Shown here piece after piece: positions 16,454 through 23,372 of a stretch of DNA of 64,000 nucleotides. Origin of the DNA: PALSA-505 sp036501145 (GTDB lineage: Bacteria; Actinomycetota; Actinomycetes; Streptosporangiales; Streptosporangiaceae); the NCBI GenBank assembly GCA_036501145.1, contig DASYAV010000182.1, forward strand, positions 22,584-86,583. Direction: 5' to 3'. A model generated the notes under the pieces. It saw only the letters and a list, made by a program, of their open reading frames with translations. It had not been told where the DNA came from and ran no database searches. The first letter of the stretch is position 1. Each line of letters opens with the position of its first letter. The translations under genes were made by a program, and so were the position numbers.

Positions 16454-17824
16454 GTGCCGAGGAAGCGACCTGCCGCTGCGCCGTCGGTGGTGCACCGTAC
16501 CGCGCGGTGCGGCCTGCGCGCCACCCGGGGGCAGCGACGGCGGCTGTGGGGGTTGCTGCGGTCGGCTGGGGACGTGTGGTGCTGCGTAGTCGAGGTCAAC
16601 CGGTGGCGGCAGGCCCGGCAGGACGCGCCGCTGGCGGGCTATCAGGCGCTGTGCCGGGAGCTGGCTGGGTCTGGCCGGGGGACGTTCGGGGAGTTGGACA
16701 CCGCAGGCGCCCGGTCGGTGCTGCGCCGGTATTCCGACGCCTGGTTCGCCGCCGCCAAGCGGCGCAGGACCGGTGACCAGAGGGCGCGGTTCCCGCGCAG
16801 GCGGCGGGCGGTGATGCCGGTGCGGTGGTACGCCGGCACGTTCCATCTCCAGGGCCGGGTGCTGCGGCTGCCGGTGGCGCGGGGATGCCCGCCGCTGCGG
16901 GTGCGGCTAGACCGTGACGTCCCGTACCCACATGGCCAGGTTCGGTCGGTGACCCTGCTACGGGAGGCGGGTCGGCTCTGGGTTGATGTGACCGCAGAGG
17001 TCCCGGTCGCTGTCTACCAGGACGGGCAGGCGCCGGATCCTGGGCGGGTCGCCGGAATCGACCTAGGGATCATCCACCCGTACGCGGCCGCCGGACCGGG
17101 CGGGCAGCAGCTACTGGTGTCCGGGCGGGCAATCCGGGCCGAATGCCGCCAGCACCTGCGCGACGCCAAAGGCCGGAACCGCGCGACGGCGCGCCGCGCC
17201 CCAAAGCCCGGGCAGCGCGGATCACGCAGGTGGAAGCAGCACCGACGGCGACAGCGGGCCGCTGCGGCCCGGCATGCCCGCCGGGTGCGGCAGGCCCACC
17301 ATGAGGCCGCCAAAGCCGTCGTCGGATGGGCGGCCCAGCATCAGATCGGCACCCTGGTTGTCGGGGACCCGCGCGGAGTGCTGGACCTGGCCGCCGGACG
17401 ACGGCACAACCAGCGCGTCCGGGCCTGGCGCATCGGCCACCTGATCCGCGCGCTAGCGGACAAGGCCCAAACCGCCGGAATCACCGTCACGCTCGTGGAC
17501 GAGCGGGGCACCTCCTCGACCTGCCCTGCCTGCGCCCGGCGGGTACCCAAACCCGCCGGACGCGTCTTCACTTGCCCGCACTGCGGGCATCGCGGGCACC
17601 GCGACCTGGTCGCGGCCGCCAACATCGCCGCCCGGGGCGGCGGAACCATCCCCGCCAGCCCGGCGGGGATCACGCACCGTCGAGCCGGGACATACCTGCC
17701 AGGCGTGCACCCGGCACGGCGTGACCCCAGGCGGCGGCCCCCATCACGGCCACCGGCCAGCGGGTCCCTTGGCCGGCACCGGCCCGCCCCGCGCGGCACC
17801 CGCCGCGCGTTGAGTCGCTCGCAA
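16454..17824 (+). CDS. TnpB-family RNA-guided nuclease of a TnpB-only IS element (IS1341 type)
   Basis: The probable start is the GTG at 16454. RuvC-I is seen in VAGIDLGIIHPYA, the RuvC-II position reads TLVVGDPRGVLD, and a zinc ribbon (CPAC...CPHCG) precedes RuvC-III in GHRDLVAAANIAARG. No TnpA is encoded nearby. The position normally held by the RuvC-II glutamate (xxExxN) is Gly-Asp, so either an alternative acid is used or the protein is nuclease-dead. There is no in-frame stop at the element's end: the frame stays open to 19048 through neighbouring genes. I cut the feature at 17824, just before the host DsrE region, as an estimate. The omega-RNA would be expected at the 3' end. Confidence 0.7.
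17790..17809. repeat. GC hairpin at the 3' end of the TnpB element
   Basis: CGCGCGG-cacccg-CCGCGCG forms a seven-base-pair stem just before the host DNA resumes. In IS200/IS605 elements the right end carries a hairpin and overlaps the omega-RNA scaffold, so this is a candidate right-end structure. Confidence 0.35.
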
Positions 17825-17885
17825 CATGGCGAGGAGCCCGGAAATATCCCACGGTATTTACCGGCAGGTGCACTATGGTCGCGAC

Positions 17886-18251
17886 ATGGCAGCGCGTTCC
17901 CTGATCGTCAAGGTCACTGCGGGCAAGGACGACCCCGAACGGTGCAACCAGGCCTTCACCGTGGCCGCCACGGCCGTGGCCAGTGGCGTACGCACCTCGC
18001 TCTGGCTGACCGGAGAAGCATCCTGGTTCGCCCTGCCAGGCCGGGCGGAAGAGTTCTCGATCCCGCATTCGCCGCCGCTGTCCGACCTGCTCGCCGGGAT
18101 CATGGCGGCCGGCACGGTGACGTTGTGCACCCAGTGCGCGGCCCGGCGGGATCTCACGCCGGAGGACCTGCTCAGCGGGGTGCGGATCGCCGGCGCAGCC
18201 ACATTCGTCGCCGAGGTGACCGAAGAGGGCGCTCAGGCGCTGGTGTACTGA
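17886..18251 (+). CDS. DsrE-like sulfur-relay-fold protein
   Basis: This 121-residue protein starts at the ATG at 17886 (MAARSLIVKVTAGKDDPERCNQAF) and has the alternating beta-alpha pattern of DsrE/DsrF-like proteins, with TLCTQCAARRDLTPEDLLSGVRIAG near residue 80. The CTQC pair could be the reactive cysteine region. DsrE-fold proteins carry sulfur or sit in small-molecule relays; function here is unknown. The TnpB element lies immediately upstream and may have separated it from its promoter. Confidence 0.7.
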   Translation: MAARSLIVKVTAGKDDPERCNQAFTVAATAVASGVRTSLWLTGEASWFALPGRAEEFSIPHSPPLSDLLAGIMAAGTVTLCTQCAARRDLTPEDLLSGVRIAGAATFVAEVTEEGAQALVY

Positions 18252-18277
18252 TCCGGGCCGGGGCCAGACGTCCGAGA

Positions 18278-19003
18278 TCAGCCGGTTACCGCCGCGAGCC
18301 GCTCGTCGCGGAGCATGCCGCCCCACCGATCCGCCTCGGCCGGGAGTTCGGGCAGTGGGCCCGCGGCCCAGCCAAGCAGCAGATCGGCCAGCGCCGGATT
18401 GCGCACCAGGGCCGGCCCATGCATGTAGGTGCCGAGTATCCGGCCCGCGTGCGCGCCTTCGGTGCCGTCCCCGTTGCCGATCCCGGTGGTCACCCGGGCC
18501 AGCGGGTGGGCGCCGGGTCCGACTCGGGTCACGCCCTGGTGGTTCTCGAAACCGGTCAGCGGGGGCAGGTCCAGCTCCGGATCCACGTCGGCCAGGATCT
18601 CGCCCACCGCCCGCCGCTCGCCGCGTCCGCTGGTGATGTCGAGGATCTCCAGGCCGGGCACCGGCTGCCCCTCGTCGCCGGCGAATTCCGAGCCCACCAC
18701 CTGGTAGCCGGCGCAGACGGCGAGCACAACCGAACCGGCCTCGGCCGCGGCCGCCAGGCCACCGTCGGCCCGCAGCCGCCGGGCGGCCAGGATCTGCGGC
18801 AGGTCCTCGCCGCCGCCGAGCAGATAGATGTCGGCCTGGCGGGGTACCGGCTGGTCGGAGTTCACCGAGATGGATTCGGTGCCGATGCCGCGCAACTCCG
18901 CCCGGCGCTCCAGGATCAGCAGGTTGCCGCGGTCCCCGTAGGTGCTCAGCAGATCCGGGTAGACCCACACCAGGCGCAGGCTGCTCTGGTCCGGGGTGCT
19001 CAT
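18278..19003 (-). CDS. gatD: Lipid II isoglutaminyl synthase, glutamine amidotransferase subunit GatD
   Basis: This 241-residue class I glutamine amidotransferase has the nucleophile Cys in VVLAVCAGYQVVG (near residue 95) and the catalytic His in ILGTYMHGPALVRNP. It supplies ammonia to MurT for amidation of D-Glu in the lipid II stem peptide. The ATG at 19001-19003 overlaps the murT stop as ATGA, the usual murT-gatD coupling. A long frame upstream to 19648 is an antisense artefact. Confidence 0.92.
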   Translation of the reverse strand: MSTPDQSSLRLVWVYPDLLSTYGDRGNLLILERRAELRGIGTESISVNSDQPVPRQADIYLLGGGEDLPQILAARRLRADGGLAAAAEAGSVVLAVCAGYQVVGSEFAGDEGQPVPGLEILDITSGRGERRAVGEILADVDPELDLPPLTGFENHQGVTRVGPGAHPLARVTTGIGNGDGTEGAHAGRILGTYMHGPALVRNPALADLLLGWAAGPLPELPAEADRWGGMLRDERLAAVTG

Positions 19004-20238
19004 GCCGTCCTGCCAAATGTCGTCCGGATCTGCTGGAACGCCGTGTAGTTGGCGATCACGTCCAGGCTGCCCGAGTCCACCAGGTCCACCGCCTCGTCCA
19101 CCTTCCCCACCAGCTCGAACGCCACCCCGTCGGCCTCCAGCCGGACGGCGAGGTCCAGCCGGCGCTCCCCCCCGACGAACACCCGGCGGCCGCGCAGGTG
19201 CCGGTAGTCCACGTCCCATAGCCAGGACGTGTCCCGGCCGTCGGGGCCCTGGGCGTTCACCTCGAGCAGCACCGGGACCGGTGGCGGCTCGAGCACGTCG
19301 AACGCCTCCAGCCAGCCGGCCGGGTTCTTGGCCAGCAGCAGCCGGACGTTCCGGCCGTGGCGTGACACGGTCGTATACCGGCCGGCCACCGATGTGACCT
19401 TGCGCAGCATCGGCAGGGCCCGGTCGGCGTCGATACCGAACTGCTCGGCCACCGCCAGCGCGACGGCGGCGTTCGCCCGGTTGGCCCGGCCGGGCAGCGC
19501 CAGGTTCAGCTCGTGCCGGCGCCCGGCCGGGTCGATCACGGCCTCGCCGTCCAGCACCCAGTCCGCGGTGGGCTTGGCGAACCCGCACTCCCCGCACCGG
19601 TAGCTGGGATCGTCCCTGATCAGGTGGGACCCGCATTCCGGGCAGCACCAGGAGTCCTCGCGCCAGCGCTGCCCGGCCGCCACCCAGGTCACCTGCTTGG
19701 CGCCGCTGGCCGCCCAGGCGATCAGCGGGTCGTCCGCGTTGGCGACCACATGGCAGCGCGGCGCGGCGGCCAGCGCGTCCCGCCAGCGCCGGGCGAGCAG
19801 CCAGATCTCCGCGGCCCGGTCCATCTGGTCCCGGCTCAGGTTGAGCAGGGCCAGCACCCGTGCCCCGGTCGCCGACAGCACGGACGGGATGTATTTCTCG
19901 TCGGTCTCGAGCACACCGAACGGCGCGTCCTGGGCCTGGCCGAGCGCCGCGGCCAGGCCGGCCTCCATGTTGGCGCCGAACGCGTTCGTCGCGACCTGCT
20001 GGCCGAGCACCTCGAGCGCCGCGGTGATCAGACGCGTCGTGGTGGTCTTGCCGTTCGTGCCGGTGACCAGGACGATCTGCCTGCCCGCGGCGAGCTGGCC
20101 GAGCAGGCCGGGCTCAAGCCGGAGCGCGATGACCCCGCCGATCACGGAGCCGTCGCCGCGGCCGGTGAGCCGGGACACCCGTCCCGCGGCGCCACCGATG
20201 GTGGTGGCCAGGCGGGCCCGGAGCTGAAGTTTGCTCAT
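19000..20238 (-). CDS. murT: Lipid II isoglutaminyl synthase, Mur ligase subunit MurT
   Basis: This 412-residue Mur-ligase-like protein has the ATP loop VLVTGTNGKTTTTRL near residue 60 and the MurT-specific four-cysteine zinc ribbon (CCPECGSHL and YRCGECG) in the middle domain, plus the C-terminal MurT domain. With GatD it amidates lipid II, which is needed for efficient cross-linking in actinobacteria and firmicutes. Its ATG lies only 10 bp downstream of the HerA-like gene, so it may be read from the same transcript as that unusual module. Confidence 0.93.
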   Translation of the reverse strand: MSKLQLRARLATTIGGAAGRVSRLTGRGDGSVIGGVIALRLEPGLLGQLAAGRQIVLVTGTNGKTTTTRLITAALEVLGQQVATNAFGANMEAGLAAALGQAQDAPFGVLETDEKYIPSVLSATGARVLALLNLSRDQMDRAAEIWLLARRWRDALAAAPRCHVVANADDPLIAWAASGAKQVTWVAAGQRWREDSWCCPECGSHLIRDDPSYRCGECGFAKPTADWVLDGEAVIDPAGRRHELNLALPGRANRANAAVALAVAEQFGIDADRALPMLRKVTSVAGRYTTVSRHGRNVRLLLAKNPAGWLEAFDVLEPPPVPVLLEVNAQGPDGRDTSWLWDVDYRHLRGRRVFVGGERRLDLAVRLEADGVAFELVGKVDEAVDLVDSGSLDVIANYTAFQQIRTTFGRTA

Positions 20239-20248
20239 CGCCGTGATG

Positions 20249-23200
20249 CTATCGGTCCGGCAGGGATCCCGGTCCCAGCTCGTCGGCGGCCAGACCGAAG
20301 AAGTCGTCCGCCTCCTCGGTGACGAACCGGCGCAGCCAGGAGAGCACCACCTCGAGCCAGCCAGAGATGTCCATCATCGCCGCCGCGTAACTCACCTGCA
20401 GGCCAGGGTCCTGGCCCACCATGACCGCAGCGAGATCAGCCAGGAAGCCGCCTTGGTCGTCGTCGCCGGCGAGCAGGTTCCAGGCCGCCCGCCGGTTGCT
20501 GGCGAGCTCCATGGACAGCGGGTGACGGCGCAGCGCGCTGATCCGGTGCCCGATCCGCATGTCCGGCCAGTCCATGATCCCGACCAGGTCGTAGTCGAGC
20601 GGCGGGGCCCGGTCGTAGGGATCGGGCCGCGGGCCGTCCAGCGGGCAGATCCGCTCGATCTCGTGCAGCCAGCGCAGCTGCGGGACCACCCACACCGGGC
20701 CGGCCCGCTTGCCGTCGGGTGCCATGCCGCCGAGCAGCCCCAGCGCCGTGGACGCCACGCCGGCCGCCAGCCGGTCCGGGTCGTAGCTGCCGCGCATGCT
20801 GACGCCACGGGCACCCACCGACCTGTCGATCAGAGTGGCCAGCGCGCACTCACGCCGCCGGGGGTCCATCGCGGCCCAGCGCCGCCACAGCAGGCCGGGC
20901 GGCGCCGGCAGGCTCCGGTTGGTCAGGTAGGCCAGCACCAGCGTCTCGGTCCACACCCGCAGCCAGGCGTGCTCGGCGGCCCCGGACAGCAGGTCGGCGG
21001 CGCGCAGCTCGAGCAGTGTGCAGGCGCGGTCGGTCACGCAGCGCGGCGCGCAGGCGGCGCTGCGCCGCCCGAGCAGCGGCGGCGCCGGGCTGTCCAGCAC
21101 CCGCTCCGCGCCCTCACCGAGTGGCACCCGGATCCGCAGCGGCCGGTCCATGCCGTCGGCGAACACCGCTGCGACGCCCGGCTCCAGCGACACGACCTGC
21201 CGGGACTGCTCGTCGTCCAGGTTCATCGCCGCCCCGACGACCTGCCGGTCGTCGTGCGCGGGCAGCCGGTGCACGATCTTCAGCGCGGTGTTCTTCACCA
21301 CGTCGGGTACCAGCTTGGCCGGGATCTGCTCGGCCACCACGATGCCCTCGCCGTAGGCGCGGATCTCGGCGAGCATGCCGGCGAACAGCTCGACGGCGTG
21401 TGAGCCCGCCCGCTCGTTGCCGCCGCGATTGCGCAGCAGCCGGTGTGCCTCCTCGATGACGATGACGTGCCGCAGCCCGGCCGTCCGCTCCCGCCGGGCG
21501 CGCAGCCGCAGGTACTCGACCAGCCTGATGATCAGCGTGCCCATCAGGAAGGCCTTGTCCTCGTCGTTGGCCACGTCCTCGATGGCCAGCACCACGTTGC
21601 GGCGCAGCAGTTCGGCGATGTCGGCCGGATGGCCGCCCTCGAAGAACCGGCCCGCCGATCCCACCCGCAGCGAGCGCAGCCGGACATCCACGAATCCGCG
21701 TACGTCCGCAGCCAGCTCCGCGCCGTACCCGACATCCTCGATGACAGCGAGCGCGGTGCGCTGCAGCTGCTCCAGGGTCGGGATGGCCGGCTGCACCACC
21801 GCGCCGGGGAACCCGCCGCCGGTGACCACGTCCCAGCCGGCCTGCTCGTACACCTGCTGCAGGGCCTGCGACATGATCTGCGGGAACGGCTCCTCGGCGT
21901 CGAAGGCGGCCTGGAACAGCGCCCGCACCATGTCGATATGCGCCTGCACCGGGTAGCCGGGCTCGGGCGCGAGCGGGTTCACCGACAGCGGCACGGCACC
22001 CGGCTCGGACGGGTTGATCACGGTGACCTGGGCGGCCCCCGCGATCCGTCCCGCCATCGCCGCGTATTCCGACTTCGCGGGCTCGATGGCCAGCCAGGGC
22101 AGCCCGGCCTTGGTGCAGCTCTCGAGGATGTGCCGGACCGTCTGCGACTTCCCGGCCCCGGTGGCGCCGGTGACGAATGTGTGCCGGTTAAGGGTGGACA
22201 GCGGTACCCGGAACGCCCCCACCGGCCGGTCCTGCGCGTCCAGGATCGAGCCGATCTCGATCACCGGGGCGGCCGGACCGCCCCCGCCGGAAGAGACCGC
22301 GCCGCGGCCTTCGGTCTCGCTGGTCACGTCGAAGTAGCCCGGATCCAGCACCCGCAGCCCGGGCACCTCGCGGCGGGGCAGGCCGGTGAGCGCGGCCAGC
22401 GTGCCCGCGGTGGCCGGGAACGGGGTGACCGCGCCGTCGGTGGCGTCCTGCACCTTCACGGTGAGCGCGTCGGCCAGGGTGTGCGCCTCCAGGCCGCTGC
22501 GCAGCCGGTAGGGATGCTTGCTCAGGTCCACCGAGCCGACCAGCACCGGCGCGAGCAGCCGCAGATCGGCCGGGGTGGCCGCACCGGCCAGCACGCGGAC
22601 GCTCCACAGGCCGGCCTCGCGGAACGCGTCGAGCTCGGCCATCCGCCGCTGCGCCCGCTCCACGTCGAACCGTGAGTGCTCCTCCTCATAGCGGCGGAGC
22701 ACGTTGAGCTGGGTACGCAGCTCGGCGACCTCGGCGTCGATGAGCTCGGTCGGCTCGGCGATGACCAGCCAGCCGAACTTCCGGCCCATGAGGGTGACCA
22801 GCGTCGATTCGAACAGGGTGGGCGCCTTGGCGGGCTCGCGGCTGTCGCGGCTGTCGCCGTCGGCCAGCGGCGGGGCCTGCCGTCCCGGGCAGGACGTCCA
22901 CACCATCTGGTCGAGTTCGGCCCGCCACTCATCGCCGATCGGCACCCCGCGCGCGCCCACCGGGAACAGCAGGCCAGGCGGCTCATGTCCGGGGTCCGCG
23001 CCAGGCAGCTGCGCCGCGATCCCGCCGGCGTTGGTGATCAGTTCGAGCGGCGCCCCGCCGCCGCGGGACAGCCAGCCGGCCACGAACGGCCGGCCTCGTT
23101 CGGCGGCGCTGAGCACGGCGGGCAGCACGGCGACGAAATCCGTCTCCGGCGATCCCGGGGTGTCCTGGGCGGTGATGGCCAGCACGCGCTGCCACGGCCC

Positions 23201-23251
23201 GGTCAGGCCGTCCCCGCCGCCCGTAGTCACTCTCGCATGATGCCCATTCAT
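20249..23251 (-). CDS. HerA/DUF87-like hexameric-type ATPase, 1000 residues
   Basis: The central motor has Walker A GATGAGKSQT near residue 358, Walker B RHVIVIEEAHRLL near residue 600 and a downstream arginine-rich sensor region (VVAEQIPAKLVPDVVKNTALKIVHRL), typical of HerA/FtsK-fold DNA translocases. Residues 1-330 are an alpha/beta plus coiled-coil region with no recognised domain. The last 250 residues hold a Cys-containing segment (ACAPRCVTDRAC) and a helical domain. The ATG at 23251 has no ribosome-binding site because the inverted-repeat element abuts it; GTG at 23230 is a plausible alternative. It is probably the engine of the operon formed with the two upstream genes. Confidence 0.8.
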   Translation of the reverse strand: MNGHHARVTTGGGDGLTGPWQRVLAITAQDTPGSPETDFVAVLPAVLSAAERGRPFVAGWLSRGGGAPLELITNAGGIAAQLPGADPGHEPPGLLFPVGARGVPIGDEWRAELDQMVWTSCPGRQAPPLADGDSRDSREPAKAPTLFESTLVTLMGRKFGWLVIAEPTELIDAEVAELRTQLNVLRRYEEEHSRFDVERAQRRMAELDAFREAGLWSVRVLAGAATPADLRLLAPVLVGSVDLSKHPYRLRSGLEAHTLADALTVKVQDATDGAVTPFPATAGTLAALTGLPRREVPGLRVLDPGYFDVTSETEGRGAVSSGGGGPAAPVIEIGSILDAQDRPVGAFRVPLSTLNRHTFVTGATGAGKSQTVRHILESCTKAGLPWLAIEPAKSEYAAMAGRIAGAAQVTVINPSEPGAVPLSVNPLAPEPGYPVQAHIDMVRALFQAAFDAEEPFPQIMSQALQQVYEQAGWDVVTGGGFPGAVVQPAIPTLEQLQRTALAVIEDVGYGAELAADVRGFVDVRLRSLRVGSAGRFFEGGHPADIAELLRRNVVLAIEDVANDEDKAFLMGTLIIRLVEYLRLRARRERTAGLRHVIVIEEAHRLLRNRGGNERAGSHAVELFAGMLAEIRAYGEGIVVAEQIPAKLVPDVVKNTALKIVHRLPAHDDRQVVGAAMNLDDEQSRQVVSLEPGVAAVFADGMDRPLRIRVPLGEGAERVLDSPAPPLLGRRSAACAPRCVTDRACTLLELRAADLLSGAAEHAWLRVWTETLVLAYLTNRSLPAPPGLLWRRWAAMDPRRRECALATLIDRSVGARGVSMRGSYDPDRLAAGVASTALGLLGGMAPDGKRAGPVWVVPQLRWLHEIERICPLDGPRPDPYDRAPPLDYDLVGIMDWPDMRIGHRISALRRHPLSMELASNRRAAWNLLAGDDDQGGFLADLAAVMVGQDPGLQVSYAAAMMDISGWLEVVLSWLRRFVTEEADDFFGLAADELGPGSLPDR

Positions 23252-23319
23252 AAGGCTTATTCAAAACCCAGTCAGGCGCCTGCTGGAGACCAATGGCGAA
23301 GAGGTTTTGAATAAGCCTT
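23252..23319. repeat. 68-bp inverted-repeat (MITE-like) element, copy A
   Basis: A perfect 17-bp inverted repeat, AAGGCTTATTCAAAACC at 23252-23268 and its complement at 23303-23319, flanks a 34-bp centre. It sits exactly between the 995-residue gene and the HerA-like gene, touching the latter's first ATG. A related copy lies at 34085-34150. Confidence 0.75.
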
Positions 23320-23372
23320 CACATAGCGCGCATATCAGGCCGTGCTCGTCAACGCCAGCGGTATGGCCTTGG

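Noticed and set aside
16283..19048. A single 921-residue plus-strand protein
   Set aside because: Only residues up to about 17.8 kb are TnpB-like. The rest is antisense to gatD and in another frame of the DsrE gene.
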